Positions 6,989 to 15,559 of a stretch of DNA of 64,000 nt are shown here, in pieces. The DNA comes from VGBV01 sp963780395 (GTDB lineage: Bacteria; Actinomycetota; Thermoleophilia; Solirubrobacterales; 70-9). The stretch is taken from contig CAWABY010000010.1 in NCBI GenBank assembly GCA_963780395.1, positions 62,001 through 126,000 on the forward strand, read 5' to 3'. Position 1 is the stretch's first letter; each line of letters begins with the position of its first letter. The notes under the pieces are model-generated. The model was given only the letters and a program-made list of their open reading frames with translations. It was not told the origin of the DNA and searched no databases. The position numbers were made by a program, and so were the translations under genes.

Positions 6989-8351
6989 GCCGGAAGAGGT
7001 TGTCCGGGTCGTACTTGGACTTGACCTCTGCCAGGCGCTCGTAGTTCGGCCCGTAGCCCTCGCGCACAAGCTGCTCGCCCTCCTCGAGGAAGCCGGGGAA
7101 GTTGAGATACATGCCGCCGTCCGAGTGCGGGCGCATCAGCTCCACGGTCTCGCGCACCCAGGCGACGTTCGCCTCGTCGTTCGCGCCGCCCTCCCAGTTG
7201 CCCTCGATCCCCAGCAGGAAGGGCGCGCCGCGATTGCCGAACGCCGTCGCCTGCTCGTCCACGTCGGCGATGGCGCCGCCCTGGAACCAGACGTCGATCG
7301 TGGAGTGGCTCGACGGCGCGGCCTCGTTTTGAGCGACCAGCCCGTCGACGACCTCATCGCTGAGCTCGCGCACGTTGACCGACTTCCAGTAGTAGCGCCA
7401 GCCGTCCGGGTAGTCCTCGTCCAGGACGCCCTGGGCCTCGGTGTAGGGCATCGTCCCGCTCAGGTCCCCGATCGGATCGCCCAGCTCGCGCAGCGGCGCC
7501 ATCACCGCCTCGCCATCGGACGCGTCGCCGGTATGCATCGCCAGCAGCGCCACGTATGGCTTCCCGTGCTGCTCGGCGGGGAGCTCGTCGGCCTCGGGCA
7601 CCTTCCCCAGCACCCCGATTGGAGCGATCGGCTCGTCGGCGTCGGCCAGGTATCGCTCGCACGCCCGCAGCACCTCCTTAGCGCGCGCCGCCGGGTAGAG
7701 CACGAAGCAGAAGAACACCTCGGGGCCGATCGGGTACGCCCGGTAGGTGAGGGACGTGACGGCGCCGAAGTTGCCGCCGCCCCCGCGCAGCGCCCAGAAC
7801 AGGTCCTCGTTCTCGCTCTCGCTCGCGGTCAGGACGCTGCCGTCGGCGGTGACCACCTCGGCGGCGACCAGGTTGTCGACGCTGAGGCCGTGCTTGCGGC
7901 GCAGCCAGCCGATCCCTCCCGACAGGGTCAGCCCGGCGATCCCGGTCTTGGTGACCACGCCCATCGGCGTCGCCAACCCGTGCTCCTGAGTGGCCGTGTC
8001 TATGTCGGCGAGCGTGGCGCCGCCCTGCGCCCGCACCGTGGTGGCGCCGGCGTCCACCTCGATCTCGCGCATCGCCGAGAGGTCGACCACGATCCCGTCG
8101 TCGCAGACCGCGTGACCCGCGACGCCGTGGCCGCCGCCCCGGACAGCGAGCGGGACGCCCTCCGACGCGGCGAGCCGCACCGCCGCGGCCGCGTCGCCGG
8201 GCGCGGCGCAGCGGGCGATGAGCGCCGGCCGTCGGTCGATCATCCCGTTCCAGATCGCCCGCGCCTCGTCGTAACCGGCGCCTGAGGGGCGGATCAGCTC
8301 GCCCTGCAACTCGGCCTCGAGCGTCTTCGCGGCGTCGTCCGTGATCGCCAT
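6960..8351 (-). CDS. FAD-linked oxidase of the berberine-bridge-enzyme (BBE-like) family
   Basis: Flavoprotein oxidase or dehydrogenase, 463 aa. The PCMH-type FAD domain covers about residues 40-210, with the histidine of RGGGHGVAG expected to bind the flavin covalently; the second attachment cysteine of bicovalent members is not seen in TGIAGLTLSGGIGWLRRKHG, so single attachment is inferred. The C-terminal BBE motif reads YGPNYERLAEVKSKYDPDNLF. A GGAGG sequence lies on the minus strand just upstream of ATG 8351, overlapping the end of the SHOCT gene, so the two are likely co-transcribed and this one has a conventional ribosome binding site. The substrate (sugar, alcohol or alkaloid-like) cannot be named from sequence. 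Confidence 0.92.
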   Translation of the reverse strand: MAITDDAAKTLEAELQGELIRPSGAGYDEARAIWNGMIDRRPALIARCAAPGDAAAAVRLAASEGVPLAVRGGGHGVAGHAVCDDGIVVDLSAMREIEVDAGATTVRAQGGATLADIDTATQEHGLATPMGVVTKTGIAGLTLSGGIGWLRRKHGLSVDNLVAAEVVTADGSVLTASESENEDLFWALRGGGGNFGAVTSLTYRAYPIGPEVFFCFVLYPAARAKEVLRACERYLADADEPIAPIGVLGKVPEADELPAEQHGKPYVALLAMHTGDASDGEAVMAPLRELGDPIGDLSGTMPYTEAQGVLDEDYPDGWRYYWKSVNVRELSDEVVDGLVAQNEAAPSSHSTIDVWFQGGAIADVDEQATAFGNRGAPFLLGIEGNWEGGANDEANVAWVRETVELMRPHSDGGMYLNFPGFLEEGEQLVREGYGPNYERLAEVKSKYDPDNLFRLNANVQPAG

Positions 8352-8357
8352 CGATGC

Positions 8358-8972
8358 TCAGCCTCCGAGCAGCTTCTTCTTCTCGGCCTCGAATTCCTTC
8401 TCGGTCAGCGCTCCGCGCTCCTTCAGGTCGGCCAGCTTCTGCAGTTGGTCGAGCCGCTCGTCGCCGGCGTCATCGCCGCCGCCCCCGCCGTCCGCGGCCG
8501 CGGCGCCCAGCGCCGACGGGTCGATCCCGAGCGCAGCCAGCTTCTGTCGCTGCTCGTCGCTGAGCTGCGAGAGGTCGCCACCGGAGAGGTTGATCACCTG
8601 AGCGCCGCCCATGCCGCCGATGCCCGCGCCGCCGCCCTCTCCCCGCCGCGCCGCCGCAATCGCCTCCGCGCTCCCCTGGGCCTGCTCGCGCGAATCCTGC
8701 ACGGCATCCCAGTCCAGCTTCACCTTCTTCGGGTTCGCGCGGTCGATCCTCGCCGGCAGCACCATCCCCGGGTGTGGCCACTTGCGGTTGTGAACCAACT
8801 CGCTGTGCTCGACCGCGGTGGGCTCGATCCCCTCCGCTTCGACCACGAGCTGCATTCGGCAGTTCTGCATCACGCCCTCGCCGTGATACCCCGTGCACGA
8901 CACGATCTGCGCCGTCCCATCGACTGGGTCCTTCATGCTCATCCCGCCGAGGAGGCTGCCAAGAAGTCCCAT
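8358..8972 (-). CDS. SHOCT-domain protein
   Basis: 204-residue protein of unknown function. It begins MGLLGSLLGGMSMKDPVDG, carries a beta-rich middle with two cysteines (IVSCTGYHGEG, QNCRMQLVV) and a P-x-D-P-x-K-V segment (LPARIDRANPKKVKLDW), then a Gly/Ala-rich linker and a C-terminal SHOCT helix-turn-helix (LQKLADLKERGALTEKEFEA). SHOCT modules are short oligomerisation or targeting helices found at protein ends. The ATG at 8972 is preferred over a longer open frame upstream because the preceding sequence is antisense to another gene's frame and a -10 hexamer sits 8 nt before it. It is followed after 6 nt by the BBE oxidase. Confidence 0.85.
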   Translation of the reverse strand: MGLLGSLLGGMSMKDPVDGTAQIVSCTGYHGEGVMQNCRMQLVVEAEGIEPTAVEHSELVHNRKWPHPGMVLPARIDRANPKKVKLDWDAVQDSREQAQGSAEAIAAARRGEGGGAGIGGMGGAQVINLSGGDLSQLSDEQRQKLAALGIDPSALGAAAADGGGGGDDAGDERLDQLQKLADLKERGALTEKEFEAEKKKLLGG

Positions 8973-8980
8973 CGCCGGGA

Positions 8981-8986
8981 ATCCTA
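8981..8986 (-). promoter_or_regulatory. -10 box of SHOCT gene overlapping upstream stop codon
   Basis: TAGGAT on the minus strand, 8 nt before ATG 8972. Its first three bases are the TAG stop of the hypothetical gene that ends at 8984. No Shine-Dalgarno in the gap. Confidence 0.45.
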
Positions 8987-9688
8987 CGTTGCTGCGGCCG
9001 TGCGCGCCAGCGCTCGGGCGGCCGCCAGCGCGGGCCGCGAACGGTCGGGCGTCCGCAGCCACACGCGCCGGTAGGCGCCGGAGAAATTGAAGTTGGCGAC
9101 GGTGGCGAATCCCTCCTCGTCCTCGCGCAGCGCCAGCAGCAGGTGGGCGACCCGGTCTCCCGCCGGCAGGTCGCCCGCCTCGGCGACGCGCACGCACCAG
9201 CAGTCCACCCGCCGGCCGCCGGGCCGGACCATCAGGGCTCCCTCCTCGCCGACCAGCCAGATCCCGAGCCGGCCGCGCTGGAGCGCCAGGCCCGTTCGCG
9301 CCAGCAGCTCGCGCTCGTCGTGTCCAAGCAGGTCGCCGAGCAGGCCGATCGCAACCCGCTCGGGCTGCGGCTCGCTGCGCTCGCGCTGCGCCGCGCTGCG
9401 CGCGCTCCCGATCGGGACCACGGCCCGGGCGCCGCGGCCGGCCTGGATGTGGATCACGGCCGCCCCATGCGCCGCCAGCAGCGCCGCTACCGGCGCCGTC
9501 AGCGGCTCCAGCGCCACCACCGCGGCCGCCGGGGCGCCGAAGGTGATGACGACCCCCGCCGTCCAAAGAGTCCATCGCCGCCCGTCGCGCCGCAGCGTGC
9601 GCTGATCGGCTCGCCGGCGCCACGGGATCGCGGCCGCCTCGGCGAGGCCCGGGGGGCCGCCGGGCGCAACCGCCTCGAATGCCGGCCC
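8984..9688 (-). CDS. Hypothetical protein with two N-terminal membrane helices
   Basis: No family recognised. The frame is open from beyond 9700; a protein beginning near PAFEAVAPGG (about 9688) would have a short cytoplasmic head, two adjoining hydrophobic segments (TLWTAGVVITFGAP and PLTAPVAALLAAHGAAV) and a soluble domain with GLLGDLLGHDERELL, GLALQRGRLGIWLVGE and the cysteine motif RRVDCWCVRV. The conserved-looking end, LLLALREDEEGFATVANFNF, supports a real gene. No ATG or GTG lies exactly there; the first GTG in frame is at 9520 and would remove the first helix, so the start is uncertain. It lies between two minus-strand genes and shares their direction. Confidence 0.6.
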   Translation of the reverse strand, partial: GPAFEAVAPGGPPGLAEAAAIPWRRRADQRTLRRDGRRWTLWTAGVVITFGAPAAAVVALEPLTAPVAALLAAHGAAVIHIQAGRGARAVVPIGSARSAAQRERSEPQPERVAIGLLGDLLGHDERELLARTGLALQRGRLGIWLVGEEGALMVRPGGRRVDCWCVRVAEAGDLPAGDRVAHLLLALREDEEGFATVANFNFSGAYRRVWLRTPDRSRPALAAARALARTAAAT

Positions 9689-9699
9689 TGGGCTCAGCC

Positions 9700-9924
9700 C
9701 TAACCGCCCGAGATCGGCCGGCGCATCACGACCAGCTCGGCGTCCAGCGGCAGCTCTCGCACGACCTCGGCGGAGCCGTCGGCATGGCTGACGCTGGCGA
9801 GCATCCCTTCCTCGAGCTCACCGCGGAAGGCCTCGATCGCGGCGGCTTGCGAGTCGGGGTCGTCCGCCGTCCAGCTCGCGACCTCGGTGTGGCCGCTGCG
9901 GTCAAGTCTGATCAAGCGCGACAT
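9700..9924 (-). CDS. Small conserved-type hypothetical protein
   Basis: 74 residues, acidic, no membrane segment, function unknown. The sequence MSRLIRLDRSGHTEVASWTA with a central helix EAAIEAFRGEL-like region and the C-terminal strand LDAELVVMRRP looks like a compact beta-alpha-beta domain. I recall similar short proteins in related actinobacteria but cannot name the family. Start choice is firm because of an excellent ribosome binding site five bases upstream. Confidence 0.75.
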   Translation of the reverse strand: MSRLIRLDRSGHTEVASWTADDPDSQAAAIEAFRGELEEGMLASVSHADGSAEVVRELPLDAELVVMRRPISGG

Positions 9925-9929
9925 CCAGT

Positions 9930-9935
9930 CTCCTT
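9930..9935 (-). promoter_or_regulatory. Strong Shine-Dalgarno site of the 74-aa gene
   Basis: AAGGAG on the minus strand, 5 nt before ATG 9924. It is one of the few canonical ribosome binding sites in the window and stands out against the many starts without one. Confidence 0.7.
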
Positions 9936-10019
9936 TCCTCTCTCTTCCTCTCCTCGGATCGCGTCACCGGATGCGATTCCCCGACGAGGATACGCCTCGA
10001 TCCTGCCCGGCTCGGCGCC

Positions 10020-10025
10020 TACTCT
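10020..10025 (+). promoter_or_regulatory. -10 box of sulfotransferase gene, likely leaderless
   Basis: TACTCT ends 7 nt before GTG 10033; no Shine-Dalgarno in the gap. Confidence 0.4.
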
Positions 10026-10032
10026 TCTCGGC

Positions 10033-10980
10033 GTGGAGCCGGCCGGCGTCAATCCCGCCGGCCCCGTCTTCGTCGGCGGGACCGGCCGCTGCGGCACCCA
10101 CGCCGTCGCTGCTCTGCTCGCGAGCGACTGCGACTACGCGCTCGTGCCGCTCGAGCTGCGGCTGCACGCGGACCCGGGCGGGCTACCCGCCTTCGCACGA
10201 GGCGAGCGGAGCCGCGCGGGCACCGCCCGCGACCTGCTGACGCGATGGTGGCGCCGGCCAGCGCCCTGGGACCGGGCCGCCATCCGCGGTACACACCGGT
10301 TCGTCCGGCGCCGCCACAACGCCCGCGCCGTCGCCCGCCTGCTCGCCGCTCCGCCCGGTGCCGACCGCTGTCGGCTCAGCGCCGACTACGTCAGCGCCCT
10401 GCTGGACCCACTCGCTCCCCGTCCCGGGGCCTGGGTCGAGAAGACGCCCGCCAACTGCACCGCCGCCGGCTTCCTGCTGTCGCTGTTCGAGCACGCGCGC
10501 GTGGTCCACGTGCTCCGCGACGGCCGCGACGTCGCCTGCTCGTTCATGCGCGTTCCCTGGGCCCCCGATGCCTTCGAGCCGGCTCTGGAGCAATGGGAGC
10601 GGAGCCTGCTGGCCGCGCATCTCGGCACGCAGGAGATCGAGCCCTCCCGCGTCCACCGCCTGCTGATTGAGGACCTGGTCGCGCGCGACCGCGAGCGGGC
10701 CTATGGGGAGCTATTCGCCTTTCTGGGCCTCACCGACGGCGCGGCGCGGCGCTCCTTCTTCGAGCGTGAGCTGACGCCCGACCGCGCGCGCATCGGCCGC
10801 TGGCGGCTGGACCTTCCTCAGGCCCAGCACGCCCGCGCCACCGCGCTCTACGCGGAGTCCCTCGGGCGACTGCGCGCCGCGAACGTCCGGCCGCTGCCTC
10901 CGCTCGACGCCGAGGTTCCGGCCGCGGCACAGTCGCGGACCGCCTCCTCGATCGACCCCTGGGCACTGGCCACGGCCTAG
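10033..10980 (+). CDS. PAPS-dependent sulfotransferase family protein
   Basis: Predicted to transfer sulfate from 3'-phosphoadenylyl sulfate to a small-molecule or glycan acceptor. The 315-aa product has the 5'-phosphosulfate loop GGTGRCGTHAVAALL near the N-terminus and the 3'-phosphate site HVLRDGRDVACSF in the middle, the two signatures of the Sulfotransfer_3 type. A further WVEKTP segment is typical of the family. GTG 10033 is chosen because the P-loop starts about 15 residues later and a -10 box lies just before. It stands alone between the hypothetical genes and leuS, so no acceptor can be inferred from context. Confidence 0.88.
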   Translation: MEPAGVNPAGPVFVGGTGRCGTHAVAALLASDCDYALVPLELRLHADPGGLPAFARGERSRAGTARDLLTRWWRRPAPWDRAAIRGTHRFVRRRHNARAVARLLAAPPGADRCRLSADYVSALLDPLAPRPGAWVEKTPANCTAAGFLLSLFEHARVVHVLRDGRDVACSFMRVPWAPDAFEPALEQWERSLLAAHLGTQEIEPSRVHRLLIEDLVARDRERAYGELFAFLGLTDGAARRSFFERELTPDRARIGRWRLDLPQAQHARATALYAESLGRLRAANVRPLPPLDAEVPAAAQSRTASSIDPWALATA

Positions 10981-11009
10981 GGCAGGGCAGCGGCTGGCGA
11001 CCGCGCTCG

Positions 11010-11015
11010 TAAACT
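11010..11015 (+). promoter_or_regulatory. -10 box of leuS, likely leaderless
   Basis: TAAACT ends 7 nt before ATG 11023; no Shine-Dalgarno in the gap. Confidence 0.45.
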
Positions 11016-11022
11016 GGCCGCC

Positions 11023-13542
11023 ATGGCACAGGAAGCAAGCAGCGAGGCCGCCCCGGCACGCTATGACCCGCACGAGATCGAGCGGCGCTGGCAGCAGGTC
11101 TGGGAGGCCGAGAGCACCTGGGTCGTCCCCAACCCCGGCGCCCCCGAGTTCGACGCATCGAAGCCGAAGAACTATGTGCTCGAGATGCTCCCCTACCCCT
11201 CCGGCGAGCCCCACGTCGGCCACCTCAAGTGCTACTCGGTGGGCGACGCCATCGCCCACTTCCGCCGCCGCCGCGGGTTCAACGTGATCCACCCGATGGG
11301 CTACGACGCCTTCGGCCTGCCCGCCGAGAACAACGCGATCGCCACGGGCGAGCACCCGCGTGCGGCGACGGAGGCCTCGATCGCCTCCTTCCGCGAGCAG
11401 TTCAGGCAGTGGGGCATCTCGCTCGACTGGACGCGCGAGGTCAGCTCGCACGAGCCCGCCTACTACCGCTGGACCCAGTGGATCTTCCTGAAGCTCTACG
11501 AGCAGGGCCTTGCCTACCGCGAGGAGGCTCCGGTGCAGTGGTGCCCGGTGGACGCGACGGTGCTGGCCAACGAACAGGTGATCGACGGCCATTGCGAGCG
11601 CTGCGGGTCGCTGGTCGAGCAGAGGCGCCTGGAGCAGTGGTTCTTCAAGATCACCGACTACGCGGACCGGCTGCTCGCCGACTTCGACTTGCTCGAGTCC
11701 TGGCCCGAGCACGTGGTCACGATGCAGCGCAACTGGATCGGCCGCTCCGAGGGCGCCGAGGTGATCTTCCGCCAGGAGGACCTGGGGCTCGACTTCCCGG
11801 TCTTCACAACGCGGCCCGACACTCTCTTCGGCGCCACCTTCTTCGTGCTGGCACCCGAGCATCCCGAGGTCGAGCGCCTCGCCGCCGGCACCGAAAACGA
11901 GGGCGCCGTCCGCGAATACATCAACGAGGCCGCCCGCACCTCCACCGAGGACCGCGCCTCCGAGGAGCGCCAGAAGACCGGAGTCCCCCTGGGCCGCACC
12001 ATCACCAACCCCGTCAACGGCGAGAAGATCCCGATCTTCGTCGCCGACTACGTGTTGATGGAGTACGGCACCGGTGCGATCATGGCCGTGCCCGCTCACG
12101 ACGACCGCGACTTCGCCTTCGCCAAGGCCTTCGACCTGCCGGTGCGCCAGGTCGTGAAGCCGGCGGACGGGGAAGTCGATCCCGACCAACCCTACGTCGA
12201 GCACACCGAGGGTGAGGTCCTCGTCAACTCCGGCGAGTTCGACGGCCTCACCTCGCCCGAGGCGATCGAGAAGATCACCGCTTGGCTCCAGTCCAATGGC
12301 CTGGGCGAACCGGCGATCAACTACCGCCTGCGCGACTGGCTCGTCAGCCGCCAGCGCTACTGGGGCGCGCCGATCCCCTTCATCCACTGCGAGAAGTGCG
12401 GGCTGGTACCCGTCCCCGAGGACCAGCTCCCGGTCCTGCTCCCCGACATCGAGGACTACGCCCCCAAGGGGAGGAGCCCGCTCGCAGCCGCGGAGGAGTG
12501 GGTCAACACCGAGTGCCCCGAGTGCGGCGGGCCGGCGAAACGCGAGACGGACACGATGGACACCTTCGTCGACTCCTCCTGGTACTTCCTGCGCTACCTC
12601 GACCCCCGCAACGAGGACGCGCCGTGGGGCCGCGACGCGACCGATTACTGGATGCCCGTGGACCAGTACATCGGTGGCGTGGAGCACGCGATCCTGCATT
12701 TGATGTACGCGCGCTTCTTCTGCAAGGCGCTCAGCGACATGGGCCTGCTGGACACCCAGGAGCCGTTCATCAACCTCTTCGCCCAGGGGATGATCACCCG
12801 GGACGGGGCGAAGATGTCCAAGTCAAGGGGCAACACCGTCAGCCCCGCCGAGATCGTCGAGCGGGTGGGCGCGGACGCGGCGCGGACCTACATCTGCTTC
12901 ATGGGCCCTCCCGTCAAGGGTGGCGACTGGAACGACCAGGGCGTGGACGGCGTCTTCCATTTCCTCACCCGCCTCTGGCGCCTCAGCGGGGAGGTCGACG
13001 AGCGCACCGAGGCCGCCGCGCCGCCCGACGATGCCGACGGGGAAGCCCGGCAGCTCCTGGCCAAGACGCACTGGGCGATCGACAAGGTCACCCGCGACAT
13101 CGAGCCCCGCTTCCAGTTCAACACCGCGATCGCCGCGGTGATGGAGCTCGTCAACGAGATCTACAAGCTCAAGGACGGGCTCTACGGCGATGCCGCCGGG
13201 GACGCCGCGGTTCGCTTCGCGACCTCGACGGCGGCCTCGTTGATCTTCCCCTTCGCCCCCCACCTGGGCAGCCACGTCTACGAGCTGCTCGAGGGCGTTC
13301 GGGTCTGGGAGCAGCCATGGCCCGAGGCCGACCCGGCGCTGCTGGAGCACGACACCTTCCCCCTCGTCGTGCAGGTGAACGGCAAGCTTCGGGACCGCGT
13401 CGAGGCCAGCTCCGGCGCCTCCGAGGAGGAGTTGCTCGCCCTCGCCCGCTCGAGCGAGAAGGTGCAGGGGCACATCGACGGCAAGCAGGTCGTGAAGGAG
13501 ATCGTCGTCCCCGGCAAGCTCGTGAATCTCGTCGTGCGCTGA
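11023..13542 (+). CDS. leuS: Leucyl-tRNA synthetase
   Basis: Class I aminoacyl-tRNA synthetase charging tRNA-Leu in the cytoplasm. The 839-aa product is full length for bacterial LeuRS: HIGH motif as PHVGH (near residue 65), CP1 editing domain with TRPDTLFGATF and the GTGAIMAVPAHDDRD editing loop, zinc-type cysteine pairs in CEKCG and CPECGG, leucine-specific region, KMSKS as GAKMSKSRGN (near residue 600), and the C-terminal anticodon and tRNA-binding domain. ATG 11023 starts shortly before YDPHEIERRWQQVW, the usual head. Monocistronic by spacing. Confidence 0.98.
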   Translation: MAQEASSEAAPARYDPHEIERRWQQVWEAESTWVVPNPGAPEFDASKPKNYVLEMLPYPSGEPHVGHLKCYSVGDAIAHFRRRRGFNVIHPMGYDAFGLPAENNAIATGEHPRAATEASIASFREQFRQWGISLDWTREVSSHEPAYYRWTQWIFLKLYEQGLAYREEAPVQWCPVDATVLANEQVIDGHCERCGSLVEQRRLEQWFFKITDYADRLLADFDLLESWPEHVVTMQRNWIGRSEGAEVIFRQEDLGLDFPVFTTRPDTLFGATFFVLAPEHPEVERLAAGTENEGAVREYINEAARTSTEDRASEERQKTGVPLGRTITNPVNGEKIPIFVADYVLMEYGTGAIMAVPAHDDRDFAFAKAFDLPVRQVVKPADGEVDPDQPYVEHTEGEVLVNSGEFDGLTSPEAIEKITAWLQSNGLGEPAINYRLRDWLVSRQRYWGAPIPFIHCEKCGLVPVPEDQLPVLLPDIEDYAPKGRSPLAAAEEWVNTECPECGGPAKRETDTMDTFVDSSWYFLRYLDPRNEDAPWGRDATDYWMPVDQYIGGVEHAILHLMYARFFCKALSDMGLLDTQEPFINLFAQGMITRDGAKMSKSRGNTVSPAEIVERVGADAARTYICFMGPPVKGGDWNDQGVDGVFHFLTRLWRLSGEVDERTEAAAPPDDADGEARQLLAKTHWAIDKVTRDIEPRFQFNTAIAAVMELVNEIYKLKDGLYGDAAGDAAVRFATSTAASLIFPFAPHLGSHVYELLEGVRVWEQPWPEADPALLEHDTFPLVVQVNGKLRDRVEASSGASEEELLALARSSEKVQGHIDGKQVVKEIVVPGKLVNLVVR

Positions 13543-13611
13543 CGCGAGCGTTCATGGCCGGCTCGCCGTTCTGAGCCGGCCGATGGGCCACGATGCCGGC
13601 CGGGGCAGTCA

Positions 13612-13617
13612 TAGTCT
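13612..13617 (+). promoter_or_regulatory. -10 box of GH15 gene, likely leaderless
   Basis: TAGTCT ends 6 nt before ATG 13624. Confidence 0.4.
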
Positions 13618-13623
13618 CGTGGC

Positions 13624-15559
13624 ATGAGTTTCGAGGAGATGACCGAGATGGGGGCCGACGCACGGTCGCAACTCGGCCGGGGAATCCCGCAGGGCGTGAG
13701 CCCCTTCCCGCCGATCGCCGACTACGCGTTCCTCTCGGATTGCAACACCACGGCGCTGGTCGCGCCCGAGCGGGAACGTGGAATGGTTCTGCCTGCCGCG
13801 GCTGGATTCGCCGAGCGTGTTCGGCTCGATCCTCGACCGCGACGCCGGCGGGTTCCGCCTCGGGCCCGCCGACGCGATGGTCCCCGCCGCGCGCCGGTAC
13901 CTGCCGGGCACGATGGTGCTGGAGACGAGCTGGGTCGTCGACGGCGGCGGCTGGATCATCGTCCGCGACGCGCTCCTGATCGGCCCATGGCACCACGAGC
14001 GCGAGCGCTCGGGCACGCACCGCCGCACGCCGACCGACTACGAGGCCGAGCACGTGCTGCTGCGGACGGTCCGCTGCGTCAACGGCGAGGCGCAGCTGAT
14101 CCTCGACTGCCACCCGATGCTGGACTACGGGCGTACCCCGGCGAGCTGGGAATACACCGGCGACGGGTACCACGAGCTGGTGGCCGCGGCCTCCGGGCAC
14201 GGGCCGGACCTGCGGCTGACGACCGACATGCGCCTCGGGGTGGAGGGGGGCCACGCCACGGCCCGGCACCTGGTGAAGGAGAAGGAGTTCGCCTTCTGCG
14301 CGCTGTCGTGGAACGCTCACGACCCGCCGCGCAACCACGAGGACGCCTACGCGCGCCAGGTCTGGACGGCGCACCACTGGCAGCACTGGCTCGACCACGG
14401 AACCTTCCCCGACCATCCCTGGCGCACCCATCTGCAGCGCTCGGCCCTGACCCTGAAGGGCCTCTCCCACCAGCCGACCGGGGCGCTGGCGGCCGCCGCG
14501 ACGACCTCGCTCCCCGAGACGCCCGGAGGCGAGCGCAATTGGGACTACCGCTACTCGTGGATGCGGGACTCGACCTTCGCGCTCTGGGCCTTCAACACGC
14601 TCGGGTTCGAGTGGGAGGCGAACGACTTCTTCGCCTTCGTCATCGACGTCGCCGGGGACGACGGCGAGCTGCAGATCATGTACGGGATCGGCGGCGAGAA
14701 GGAGTTGACCGAGGAGGTGCTGGGCCACCTCGGCGGATACGAGGGCGCGAAGCCCGTGCGCATCGGAAACGGCGCGTACGACCAGCACCAGCACGACGTC
14801 TGGGGCGGGATCCTGGACGCCGTCTGCCTGCACATCAAGTCGCGCGACCAGATCGACGGCCGCGTCTGGCCCAAGGTGATCGGGATCGTCGAGCAGGCGA
14901 TCGCTCACTGGCGCGACGCCGACAGCGGTATCTGGGAGGTGCGCGGGGAACCCCAGCACTTCACGTCCTCGAAGTTCTTCTGCTGGGTCGCCTGCGACCG
15001 CGGTGCGCGCCTGGCCGCGCTGCGCGAGGACGCCGAGTTGCGCGACCGCTGGCGCGGCGTCGCCGACGAGATCCACGCCGACATCTGCGCCAACGGCGTC
15101 GACGAGCGCGGCGTCTTCGTCCAGCACTACGGGACCGACGCCCTCGACGCCTCGATGCTGCTGATGCCGCTGCTCGGCTTCCTGCCCTCCGACGACGAGC
15201 GGATCCGCGCGACCGTGCTGGCGATCGCCGACGAGCTGACCGAGGACGGCCTGGTGCTGCGCTACCGAACCGACGAGACGGACGACGGTATGGCCGGCGA
15301 GGAGGGGAGCTTCCTGATCTGCTCCTTCTGGCTTGTCTCGGCGCTGATCGAGATCGGCGAGATCGACCGCGGCCGCGACCTCTGCGAGCGCCTGCTCGGG
15401 CACGCCAGCCCGCTGGGCCTCTACGCCGAGGAGCTCGACCCAAGCAGCAACCGCCAGCTCGGCAACTTCCCCCAGGCCTTCACCCACCTGGCACTGATCA
15501 ACGCGGTGGTCCGCGTGATCGAGGCCGACCGCGTGCTGGCGGAGGAGGCGCTCGGATGA
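13624..15559 (+). CDS. Glycoside hydrolase family 15 protein, glucoamylase/trehalase type (one frameshift)
   Basis: Inverting alpha-glucosidic hydrolase; in actinobacteria GH15 proteins of this form are often trehalases, others are glucoamylases, and the sequence alone does not decide. The head (IADYAFLSDCNTTALVAP) is in one frame and the rest, from GNVEWFCLPRLDSPSVF onward, in another; removing one C from the CCC near 13766 joins them as an A-P-S-G-N turn. The corrected length is about 644 aa. The (alpha/alpha)6 barrel shows the general-acid region RNWDYRYSWMRDSTFALWAF and the later catalytic-base region EEGSFLICSFWLVSALIE. The stop overlaps zwf by 4 nt (ATGA), linking sugar release to the pentose phosphate entry. 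Confidence 0.9.

Noticed and set aside
10711..12699. Long open frame of over 650 codons antisense to leuS; similar ones of over 750 codons lie antisense at 13169-15487 and 18089-20725.
   Set aside because: GC-rich shadow frames: skewed Arg/Ala/Gly/Leu composition, no motifs, and the opposite strand encodes well-known proteins.
13760..13780. Programmed ribosomal frameshifting as the cause of the breaks in GH15, zwf and murI.
   Set aside because: No slippery heptamer or downstream structure shared between sites, breaks go in different directions, and rpsT and proA are also affected; base error is simpler.
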